NCBI GenBank assembly: GCA_964304625.1
Contig: OZ199838.1
Span: 3,410,001-3,474,000, forward strand
Length of the DNA stretch: 64,000 bases
Origin: Kudoa neothunni
Lineage: Eukaryota; Cnidaria
Direction: 5' to 3'
The notes under the pieces were generated by a model. The model ran no database searches, was not told the origin of the DNA, and saw only the letters and a list, made by a program, of their open reading frames with translations. The position numbers and the translations under genes were made by a program. Positions 13,753 to 24,361 of the stretch are shown one piece after another (position 1 is the stretch's first letter; each line of letters starts with the position of its first letter).

Positions 13753-14938
13753 TTTTTTTTTGGCTTAACTGAAAAACAATTAATAAATTGCTCAATCCCA
13801 GTCCAAATCCAAATGTTATCTGGTGATCTAATTTGAAATTTCCTTATTACGGTCAATAATATTGGATGACTCCTTTACGATTGTTCATTAGCTTGAGGAG
13901 TAATTTTATTTATTGTCCAAGTGAAGAATAAAATTATTAATTCATTTAATTCGAACCTCATTCTAAAAATGAATAATCTATGAATCATTCTATACTAGTA
14001 ATTTCGTGTGTCAAGTTTAAAAAAAATTAACACTGTAATAATGCGAATAATTAAACTGATATTTAGAGATGATTGAGGACTCTGAATCGTCGAAATCTGA
14101 TCCAAAATGAATACGCACATGCGTGGTCTTCAATTTTAAGTTAAAAAGCTCGTATTAACTTTCCGAACGCTCCAAATCTACTAATGTGATAATTCGTTGA
14201 TTCAAAAAACTTGGAGCCATTGATTCTCTTTCGGGATAGCGAGATTTAGGTCAATCAAACATTCGCGCTTGCGTGGAATAATACTTGGATTTCTTATGAA
14301 AGTTTTTTTACATATTTTATAACAGTGTTTTAATTGTTTTATGTTAAGCTATTATTTTACATAATTTAATATTTATATTCATATATATATATATGTATGT
14401 GCCAATCCATACACTAAAAAATTAGACTTGAAAACAAACAGAAAATAATGACAAAATGACACTTATATACATTATAATATAATAGTAACATACAATTTCA
14501 AAAATCGAAACTCAAGATTATTATAATTTTACTTGGCTAAGCGTACAAAATGATTCTTTTGAGGCGTCTTTTAACGAGGTTACTGGCTCATCATTTGGAT
14601 TAATCTCTTCAATAAGGTCAGAATCATTTGATTCTTCTGTGTATTTATAAATAGTTAAAATAGAATTTATCGCACTTTGTTACTTGATATCTGATATTTC
14701 CTCTTCTCTCTTCTGCTAATTCTGAATCACTATTATTTGAAATTTTCATAATGATGTTTCTCTTGATGAATTCGCCAATTCCTGGTATACCATAAAAATT
14801 GGCGTATTATGTTGATCTTAATAACATCATTAAAGAATTTCAGATGCGAATTTACGTCCGGAATATTTACAGAATCCGGGCATTAGAACATTCTCATTAA
14901 TAAGGTGGCGGCTGGCTACATTATCAATGTATTCATTA
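13753..14938. other. Intergenic, upstream of the aminopeptidase gene
   Basis: About 1.2 kb of AT-rich sequence between the aminopeptidase start and the TTAA at which the piggyBac remnant begins. It should hold the aminopeptidase promoter. A short TA run lies at about 14380-14394. No other feature is recognised. Confidence 0.4.
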
Positions 14939-14942
14939 TTAA

Positions 14943-17030
14943 CCCTTAATGGACCACATTGTGGCGCTTACACAATGGAGCCCAAGAACAAATATGAGTT
15001 TACATTGGTTGAATATCGTTATTAGCGCGATTAACATTTAAGCTATATTGCATTGTAAGGCCTAACAAAAATAAGACACATTTTTATTACGTAGTGCTAC
15101 AAAAAGTACAAGTAATGTTCTTTAAAGAATGTTCGGTGCAGACGCTCTTATGACACTAGCAACAAACCTGCTTTCGGCTACATACGACATTGGATGGACA
15201 AAGATTACATCGCCTTCTTTTATTTTCATCGTTCTCATCACTTTTTGTGTAATGAATATCAAAATCATATCCTACGATTTCCATTGAACACTTGACGGTC
15301 GGCTGGAAAGAAATTTTAGGATTTTTTAATCTCCTATCCCGTTCATCTTTTATCAATGATACAGCCAAATCAAGTAAGAAATTTTGACGACGACTAGATA
15401 TATCTGTGCTCCTATAGTTTGGATTTTTTTGGACAAAAACCACGGACGCATTAAAAGCCGCTATGTCTATGATTTGAGAAAATAGTTCAACAGACAGACG
15501 GTCAACATTTTCATTTGCACTAATATGTAGTCTCACATTGATCTACAATATCAACACCGCCTTTTCGTTTATTATAATCAATAATAGCATCAGGTTTGGC
15601 ATATTACTCGTTACTTATGATGGGAGTTCGATGTTCGGAAGAAAGAATCAAAACGGCTTTGTTTTTTCAGGGAACATACGAAATAAAGGTGAAATATTTG
15701 TAGAAACCAACAAGCGATGAGTAGATTTCTCTAGATTTATGCGGCGAGAATTCTGGAAGTATAAACGTCCTGTATTTACGAACCGTTCCAACAAATGACG
15801 TTTTTCTCTCTTTTAAATATTTTATTAGGTTCCGTGTAGTAAAATAATTATCGCACGTTATATTTCAACCTGAATCAAGCAAGTGTTCAGTTAGGCTAAC
15901 GACGACTTTGTTACTTAAATTTGTTTCACGGTTGTTTTCTATTTTTTCTAAATAAGGAATAATGTTGAAAACATATTTCATTTCGCTATCGCAAACCATC
16001 TGAACTTTCAGACCATATTTGGAAGGTTTTCTGGCATATATACAACAAATCCACTTCGTCCTCGGAATCGACATAACTGCTCATTCACCGTCAAATTTGG
16101 TGTCCCGGAACGTAGCTGGTTTTATAAATATTTACAAAACAATCAAACAAATTGTGTATGGCTTTTAATTTATGCTGGTGGATTTTGCCGTCGAATCGCA
16201 AACAACACAAAATTTGTTTAAATCTGTTGCTGCTCATTTTTGCTCAAAACCAGGGAGAACATTTGGCTCGCAGACAAATTTCCAATTTAAAACAAAGCTT
16301 CGTTAAACTTTTTTACGAATATGCAAAACTGTCACTATGGAAAATCGGTTACTTACTTTATCACACATTACATCTTGTGAATATTGGTATAATTGACAAT
16401 GTTTGGCTCTACGTATGCGTGTGAGCAGCCTTTCTTCATCTAAAGGATGTGAAGATTAAACTACGGTCACGCTTAAAGTATTGAAGTCTCAACGCCTACA
16501 TGAAGCTTAATCTTACCGCGTATCAACCACATTACAAAGTCATATGCAAAACCACGAAGAACCGGGAACCGCATTGATGATGAGAAATATTCTTCATTAA
16601 TTAACAATAGGGTAATAATGCTATTAAAATGAATTTGATGACTTTTTTTATTTAAAAGTGTTGGAATTATATGAAAAGCGCACATGTGCTTCTATTTTGA
16701 GTTATAAAACATGTTGTATGGCTCTAATGGAGTTAGTTTTTAAAAAATATATAGATTTTGTGGCTATCTCACCAAAAAGGTTTCCGACTCCCGCTCTAAA
16801 CAAAGGTCTTTCATGAATTTCATGTCAAAATATTAGTCTTTTTTGGAATTCGATTTGTAAGCACCCCCTAACAATAGCAGACCAATGAATGCTTTAAATT
16901 CCGCCATTACTTCTATTCCTTTTTGATTGGTACAAAATATGATTCGCTTCAGCATATCGTATTTTATAAAATCAAAAAATGAATCTGTTGTGTCTAAATT
17001 TAGAAAATGATTAGCAAAAGAAAACACGAT
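14943..17030 (-). mobile_element. Fragmented piggyBac element (copy 2), 5' end lost
   Basis: A TTAA at 14939-14942 is followed by CCCTTAATGGACCACATTG, a typical piggyBac terminus at the 3' end of a minus-strand transposase. Reading leftward, fragments match the family. 17027-16833 matches the early catalytic-domain region (AEFKAFIGLLLLGGAY). 16074-15865 matches the KPSKYGLKVQMVCDSEM motif (the family's KPAKYGIKI..LCDS). 15536-15156 is the C-terminal part, with a RRRCNLC...C..K..C cysteine tail. Frames are broken several times, and a hAT element is inserted at 16251-16793. I could not find the opposite inverted terminus. Confidence 0.7.
16251..16793 (+). mobile_element. Deleted hAT element (copy A) inserted in the piggyBac remnant
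   Basis: About 543 bp starting CAGGGAGAAC and ending near TCCGACTCCCG. It is flanked by CTCAAAAC (16243-16250) and CTCTAAAC (16794-16801), an 8-bp target duplication with one difference, as expected for hAT. It is homologous over most of its length to copy B at 23604-24151. The interior reads TMFGSTYACEQPF, matching the MFGSTY.CEQ.F motif of the hAT dimerisation domain, so it is an internally deleted derivative that kept the 3' end of a transposase. Frames are broken. Confidence 0.75.
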
Positions 17031-17616
17031 GACACAAAATACAACAAAATAAAAGGATTAAGGGGACTAGCAGCTAATTTGGGATTTATACACGATAGAT
17101 CATTATTAGCGTCAGCCGCACTGTGGAGGAATCATCGGGAAGGGAATGACATTAGATGTGTGGAAGATAGGGAGACACATATGGATGATTTTCCCTTACC
17201 ATTTCGTAGATAAGTACATATTACAAGTGTGATAATTAAACAAAGGATGATTGGTCTTGATTTTGATGGCATAGATTATTTACAGTGGATTCTTCCACGA
17301 TTTTGTCAGGGCTGGGAACAGATTATGTACATAACACTTCTGATACCGAGATTGATTATATTTATACTTCTAAGTGAGTGAACGATGTTTTGTAATAGTA
17401 TCATCCTTCAAAATGTATACTAAAAGTCGTATTTAAAAAAAGTTTCTCCGTGGCACATGTGCACTTGTGGACACAGACACACTGCCAGACATAAGAACTT
17501 TATATATATAGTAGATAACAAAGCTAAAGATAACCCTCGTATCATTTTAAAACAGTTGGTATAGAATTGTGTTATTATCTCTATATTTTCTCTGAATTAA
17601 ACGTCAATTAACTTAA

Positions 17617-18220
17617 CCCTTACGGGACCAAGCTGGGTCTGCCGAGACCTCAAGATACGTCTTTTTGATCATAACACTAAAAATCGGCCTCCGTTGACGT
17701 TAAAATTTATTTTCTCTATAATATTTAACTTTATAATAAAAAAATATTTTGATTCCATGCAATTATAAATGTTCGTAACCTCATTTATTTTATAAATATT
17801 AATTCTAGCGAAATTTTAAAAAATATATTTCGTTTAAACATTACATGTGTATGAAAATAACGAAAAAAATCTCAGAAGATCGCCGCTATAGATTAGCGAT
17901 AACTAATCCGATAGACCTCCTATGTTTCGTTGCTTTTCCTAATAAATTGAATCTGTTGTTCTCAAAAAATAATTAAAATAGTGGTGAAGATTACATCGAT
18001 GATTATTCTGAGGTTGAGGAAATATCTGAATATAACATATCTGGATCACACCTGGAAGGCATGGATGAATGTGTTATGACATTGAGAAATGCGATGACCA
18101 ATCAGTTGGTACTGATTTTCGACATGAACATGTCGAAAACGATTCAATGTTTTTCTGATCACCTGGACTGGACTGATCTTTTGAAATTTGTATGTTCCCC
18201 AAGCATTCTTCTCTAAATTT
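17617..18220 (+). mobile_element. Probable 5' end of a third piggyBac element
   Basis: A TTAA at 17613-17616 precedes CCCTTACGGGACCAAGC, which resembles the terminus of copy 2 (CCCTTAATGGACCACAT) but lies in the same orientation, so it is not that element's missing end. About 360 bp inside, 17975-18216 is an open frame starting with acidic residues (SGEDYIDDYSEVEEISEYN), the kind of N-terminus piggyBac transposases have. No catalytic domain or right terminus follows, so this would be a truncated copy. Confidence 0.4.
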
Positions 18221-18769
18221 TAATTACGCGGATTTTTAAACTCGAATGGTGTCATATCATTTGATTTGGGTCACGATTATTTATAGTCCGTTATATGAAA
18301 GAATATTTAATTTTGAACCAAAAAATATACTTAAAAACATAATGAAATTTGTTTAATTTAAAAGATATGTTGAAATTCTTAATCTTAAGATCAACCTTTC
18401 ACCGTCCCGCGGCAACCGAATCTTACCAATAAAACGTCCAAGCGTTGTGCAATATTATGCCTCATTTACTTTCTAAATATTGATTCCATAATGTTTTTAG
18501 TTTTAAAAGAAAATTAAATTTTTCCTGCATTAACAATAATATGCATACATCAAAATATATAATGTGCTCATTCAAGTATAACCTTTTTATAACCGTATTG
18601 ATGAAAATGACAAGATTGAGTGAAACATTCCGACTAAATCTAAATTTAGGTTTTGCCTAGAAAAGTGTTGCAGTCCGAATAGCGAAGACTTAGCGCACCA
18701 AATAACTAACTATTGAGGACAATTCAGCTAAGGTAGTGTTTTTTACCACGACACTATTTGAAAGAGAAA

Positions 18770-19340
18770 ATGAGTGCATGTGTGAAATGTCGAAAAGGGC
18801 GGGGACCGGAATAGTCTGAATTTAGGGACAGATTACGGTTGCAACCAACGAGACGTCGAGCCGGCTCTGTAATCCCACGAATTATCCATCTCATTTGCTG
18901 CGGTCATAGGGGAATTCCATCGTATCAGGCCATCATAGCCTCGGGATTAGCCATCACAGGCCCAATCAGGCCGTCAACTTCCTTTCTAGTATCCCCATCT
19001 CTAGGATTACCCAGACACGCTTTCAGTGCACCCGAGACCGTTTTTTACGCGGCACAAGTGAATGAAAACCGCACTCAGACCTTCCCAGTTGGTACAGGTG
19101 AGATCCGGAATCGAAAGGCTGCCATGGCTACAACAAAGTACAGGACTCAGAGGTTGAGTATTACCTTGCCTAAGCGGCATATATGGTAGTGCCGTATCTA
19201 AGCCAGCGCCGGGTTAGATGAAGCGTCACATCGCACCGCACACATAACTAAATCCAGCTCTCACAGCATATCACCGAACTCTCGGTTGTTTAACCAACTA
19301 CAATTCGTACAGGTCCCAACACCCGGCGCAACGAGCCCAA
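18770..19340. other. GC-rich unclassified block
   Basis: A stretch of roughly 50 percent GC by eye inside DNA of about 30 percent GC. A 116-codon frame (18839-19189, plus) exists only because stops are rarer in GC-rich DNA. Neither strand shows a recognisable domain. The abrupt composition change suggests an inserted repeat, a decayed element of another family, or foreign DNA. It has no clear sequence match to the other GC-rich blocks at 7990-8310 and 26300-26670. Confidence 0.4.
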
Positions 19341-20596
19341 TGACTGATTTTATACTTCCCAATTAAAGGAAACGTGCTTGATTCGACATGACGTCATGCG
19401 AAATGGATTCAAACGTTAAGTATAAAAATTATCTAAAAAAACATTTCAAAATTATTTTTAAATATGAGGAGTTATAAATTTTATATAAAATTTGCATGGG
19501 AATAATTTTCTCTAACACCAACTATCATATTCGTGTGTAATCGGGCTTAATTGATGAATATTGTTCAGAAGTGTTTGGTGCTATTTCTAATATTAAGCCA
19601 TTCGACTCGTTCATTTTCTTAAATTAATGAAAATACAAAATTAAAACAAACAAGCTTTTTGTGGTGACGTAAAATCCATAATTATATTTTAAAATTAAAT
19701 AATTTCGAATCTGTTATGAAATAATAATTGTCAAAGTGTTTTTGTACTACTTTCCTTTTGAATGTTAACAAGATATCACTTTTTCCTCTCGAGTATGAAA
19801 ACGGAAAATTTGTCGATACCAACATCTGGCCATGCGCATGCCTAGATAGAAGGTTCCTGTTATCGTAACGAGCGTTGCGCGATTTATTTTGAATGTACTA
19901 ATAAACTATAAAAAAATTAATTTAAAATATATAATTTTATAGTCCAGATCAATCATGATGCGGATTAACGAAAGTTAATTAAGATAAACGTTATATAATA
20001 CGAGATAGAAATTTAATGTAAAATCGACTATTTAAAACAACATTCTCTTCAGAGTATAATTATTTTTGTTCAATTTATTTAAAAAATTCTTCTATAAAAA
20101 TGTAAAAATTCAGTCTATGGGATATCATTTTACTTAAAAACCTGGTGAATTTTTTTGAAAAATATTAAAATCACTTATAATAGACTGATTCTACCAATTT
20201 TTTTTGTGATTATATTGTTTTAATTTTTATTGTCTCAGACGTTTTCGATTATTTGTTTTTTTTAACTTATCACATAATATTTCGTGATAAGCATCTATTA
20301 TAATAATAAAATGTTATTTTATTAATTTAAATAAATTCTATAAGTTTTGAAAAAATGGCACCTACATTATTTTAATGATAATTTTACTCGTGAAATCTCT
20401 AATTTTTGACTCTTATGTATGTGCATGATTAAATAACAATAAACAAGGAAAATAAAACAGCAAGAGTAAAAACGACAATTTTCGTCAACACAAATTAGGA
20501 ATATGCATAATAATAGTACTAATCTTTAATAAGTTGTTCGAATAGTAGAATGGGTTGAAAGTGAAGTATTAGGAATGTAGTAAAATATTATTGTGA
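19341..20596. other. Intergenic, no gene seen
   Basis: AT-rich sequence downstream of the GPCR gene, probably including its 3' UTR. No open frame of note and no repeat recognised. Confidence 0.4.
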
Positions 20597-21673
20597 TTAT
20601 TTGCGGGTTTTTACACACTTAAATATCAAGAAATAGTTTCTCTTAAGACGGGTGTCTAAGAGAAGATGCAATAATGAGAATGATGGAGCGATGAATGTTA
20701 GTAGCAAGCCAACAACAAATTGTGTCCATACGGAGATATAGACGTTAAAGGTGTAGAGGATTTTTACTATTACATATGGTGCCCAAAGTATGAAAAATAT
20801 GCAAATATTTCCAGTAGAAAAGATTAACACTTTTCTATAGCTAGATGTATTATCAGAATTCATGCGTTCAACTGCTTCGTTAGTATCCTACAAGATCCAT
20901 CATCGTTATTAAAATTATTATTTTTTACAAAACTTACATTAGAATTGCTGGTGGTGTAAAAAGGAGAAAAAGAGCCGAATGATTCTCTTATTCGTTGTCT
21001 CATGTGCATCAGTTTGCAATACACAAACAGCACAACCGACCCTGGTACAACCAACGACACCAACAATTGTCCAGTGTATACTATTTTTTTAGGTATTTCT
21101 CTGGTTTTTGGAATGATGCAAACCTAAAAATGATACAATCATTAATTGTAGGCAACCTTAGCATGCTAGTATTTTATATGATGTCAAGACAACAACTTTA
21201 TTGTGAATGAATATTACTTCCTTTTTGCCATCAGAAATTACAGAAAAAAATATTGTGTGTGTCGCAGAAATTGCTGCAAATATTACAATCATAATACAAA
21301 TGTGAAGATCTGATCTGAAATTTTTATTATAATATGTGTTGGGATAGAGCACTGCTATATAACGATATATTGTTGACAGAGCAATAGAAGTCATTTGTAT
21401 ATATATCACAAAATTTGAAATAAATGATGACAGCTTGCATGTGTGTGGTCCACCAAACCTAGGATCGTATAATATTCCCCACATGTAAAATCCCAAATCC
21501 AACAAAAGTATCAAGTTATTTATGTAGAAAACGATTTCGCATCTTCTAATGTGATCAGATCGATAAGTTTTACTAGCCAGAATCACAATCATAGTTATGC
21601 ACATAAATATATTGAATACACATGGGAGCGTTATCCCTGCAACACAATACACCCATATTTTCTCTAATACCAT
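20597..21673 (-). CDS. Divergent rhodopsin-like (class A) G protein-coupled receptor
   Basis: Exons 21673-21218, 21123-20938 and 20887-20597 join in phase 0 to give 310 aa. Seven hydrophobic segments are visible: TM1 starts only about six residues after Met, TM3 follows HTCKL, TM5 is TGQLLVSLVVPGSVVLFVY, TM6 is FFILWAPYVIVKIL, TM7 is VVGLLLTFIAPSFSLL. The Cys in HTCKL and the Cys in EVCIIP fit the usual TM3-ECL2 disulfide. The DRY box is YRY, the TM6 CWxP is LWAP, and the TM7 NPxxY is replaced by APSFS, so the receptor is degenerate at all three switches. The third intracellular loop is Ser/Asn-rich and the tail is short and basic. Ligand class cannot be told; a peptide receptor is my guess. 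TTTTTAG lies 20 nt before the ATG. Confidence 0.85.
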
Positions 21674-22250
21674 TTTGTTCGACTTTCAGATCTAAAAATT
21701 CTCTAATCACCTTTGATATTATTATTACAAATATTACGAACCCTGTTAAGGTAACAGTCTGTTCGACAATTAATACTATTACTTAGTTGATATTTAGAAA
21801 TTAAATATATGTCAACTGGAATGTGATAATATACTTTGGATCTCAAATTTTTATTTATCGTTTTTATCTTATCCAATCTGAACAATCGCTGTACAGTTTT
21901 GATGTAAACTATGATACATACAATCTGTTTTCAGTATTATAATAATACCAACAATACTACTTGAAGATCAATTAGATTACACCGGTTAAATTTAGGATAA
22001 TGGCCTCATTTCCCAATTATAGATTATAATTAGTTCGGATATTGATCTCGCAGTTTTTAAAATAAATTAGTATGAAATTGGTTGGAAAATTTTTATTAGG
22101 ATTATCTGCATTTCGCCTAATAAAATTATTTTGGATAATAACGTCATGTTTTTGATACAATTGAACATCTAATATTTTCAGAAAATATAAAATTATTATT
22201 CTTGTAAGCATATAATCAATGATAGACGATCGATACGTAGAAATTTTGAC
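21674..22250. other. Intergenic, upstream of the GPCR gene
   Basis: AT-rich sequence with small chance ORFs. It probably holds the receptor promoter and 5' UTR. Nothing else is recognised. Confidence 0.35.
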
Positions 22251-22956
22251 AATCCAACAAAATCATAGTTGTCCCACCCGACTCTTATATTACATAAAGC
22301 ATGCCTGCTCGGTTGAGTGTTACTGCCTCCAAAAATAATTACAGGGGTCTAGGAGTTCAATATAATATTTCATAACCATTATTGATCACAAATAGAATGT
22401 CGAAAAAAACCTAGTGGTGATGCAACACTAATAAATACAAAACTAAAATAATCAACAATGTCGGTTTGGATCGGTTGTCCCTGATTTGGATTACAACCAA
22501 TACTCTACATTTTAAACATGAAACCCTGTTCAAAAAAGGATAATCTCATTACTAATGGGATCGGTCATCTCCCTGTAAGGTCACATAATATTCCAGGTCA
22601 TGTTCCATTATAGCATTTGATTAAGTTTTAATCAATTTTTGAGAAACTTCTAGTAATTAATTCTTTTAATGGTTAAAATGTAGAATGATGGTTGTAAATC
22701 AAATCAGTGACACCGGACAAAAGCGAACCTGCTGAATATTTTATTATTGAGTATTTATCAATTTTGCATCTCCGGTAGGGTAACTTTGGCAACAGCTATT
22801 TGGCATCACAATAATAGTTGATGTAATCTATTATTTGTTGCATTCCTAGCTCCTTGTGATTATTCCAACATATTATATCACCAATTAGGCCAGTTTGAGT
22901 AAAGCATGCTTTATGTGTTCTAGACTTAAAGTAGGGAAACTCTAATTTTGTTGGAT
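22251..22956. mobile_element. Inverted-repeat element of about 0.7 kb, family unknown
   Basis: The left end (22251-22304) and the reverse complement of the right end (22904-22956) align over about 54 bp with roughly 70 percent identity. They share ATCCAACAAAAT at the tip and ACATAAAGCATGC at the inner edge. No coding frame lies between. This has the form of a MITE. A target-site duplication is not clear, so the family and exact tips are uncertain. Confidence 0.5.
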
Positions 22957-23595
22957 CGCCTATTATTAAATGTATGTCTATATGAAAAAGAAATTCATAT
23001 TTTATGCAAGCATTAGGTGTTTAATTGTGAAAAAGGCATAACCGTAATATTAACAATAATTTATTGGCTGAAATTAAGTAACTCCTACCAGAAATTATAT
23101 CATAAATCTAACACTAGTTTGGTTTTAAAAATATAGAATTAACATTGGAACTAATTATAATCTTTGATCAGAAAATTCAGCCATTATTCTGCAATTCATC
23201 CAAGAAAATATAAATGAGTAACCGAATTTCCACTCAATTTCTGCTTTTATTATTGTCATTGCGCATGCAACCAAATATTTAGACTTTTTTAAAATTTTGG
23301 GGGGTTGCTGAAGATTATTTGTGATTCCATTTTAGATAGGCGAAATTTAATAGTACTTAAACATTTTTTATTTAATTCTAAATTTTTTTGTTAAAATGTT
23401 AGAGATTTTACGATAAAGATAAATCTTTATACAGGTTTTATTATAGGTGATTTAATAATCAAAAATATTAGTTAATTAATTCCAAAATTTGTTTTTAAAA
23501 ATAGTTTTTGGGGATATATTATCACATATAAATATTCCAGGGTAATTTTGAACCCTAATTCTTCGATTCACAAAACGACTTAACTAAACCACATC
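22957..23595. other. Intergenic, no feature seen
   Basis: AT-rich sequence between the inverted-repeat element and hAT copy B. Nothing recognisable. Confidence 0.35.
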
Positions 23596-23603
23596 CATTA
23601 AAG

Positions 23604-24151
23604 CAGGGACAGGGGCCGAGAACCTATGTCTCGCGAGCCAAATGTGACCTTTTGGATCGCTGCAACTGGCCTACAGACAAATTTGAAATTTAAAAAACTG
23701 TTTCGCTAAATCCTTTGTGCATATGCGAAACGATTGCTACAGAAAGTCGGTTACTTACTATATCATACATTGCAGCGTGCGAGTATTGCTGCAATGACGA
23801 TGTCAATCTCTACGTGTGTGTGAGCATCCCTTCTACATTTAAAAGACATTAAGACCAAAGACGGTCACGTTTAACGGGTGGAAATTTAGCTGATGAAATG
23901 AAGTCTAATTTTACCGCGTATCGACCAGACTACAGAGCCATCTGCGAAACCATGCAGAACCCGAAGTCGAATTGACGATGATAAATATTCTTTATTGGTT
24001 GGAAATAGTGTAAAAATTCTAATAACAAGAATTTAATGACTTGTTGTAAATTAAAGTGTTGGAATTATATAAAACACACACAGGTACTTCTATGCTTAGT
24101 TTTAAGAAATTTTGTATGGCTCTCTCACCAAAAAAAGGTTCCCGACCCCTG
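23604..24151 (+). mobile_element. Deleted hAT element (copy B)
   Basis: About 548 bp. The right end, read on the minus strand, begins CAGGGGTCGGGAACC; the left end carries CAGGGGCCGAGAACC at 23610, or starts at the preceding CAGGG at 23604. Flanks CATTAAAG (23596-23603) and CATTAGAA (24152-24159) agree at 6 of 8 positions, a worn 8-bp target duplication. It is homologous to copy A at 16251. A frame reading MKSNFTAYRPDYRAICETMQ is the extreme C-terminus of a hAT transposase, so this is an internally deleted derivative. Confidence 0.7.
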
Positions 24152-24361
24152 CATTAGAATTACACAAGCTGTATTTTTGTATAGAAGTCAACATCGCTTC
24201 TTGTAAGTTTTTTGGTGGATTGGAAATAAGATGTGCAATAAACGTATATCTTTCGTGCATGCTTACAAAAATAAGTGTTCGATTAACCGGAAAGAAAAAC
24301 GTCGGTTCCAGATTTTCCAGATATTCGACGTTTCACTGTATGTACTTAATGGGCTACTTCA

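Noticed and set aside
16330-16360. A GGAAAATCGGTTAC string resembling the pogo end inside hAT copy A
   Set aside because: The homologous position in hAT copy B reads differently and the string is internal to the hAT element, so the resemblance is probably coincidence.
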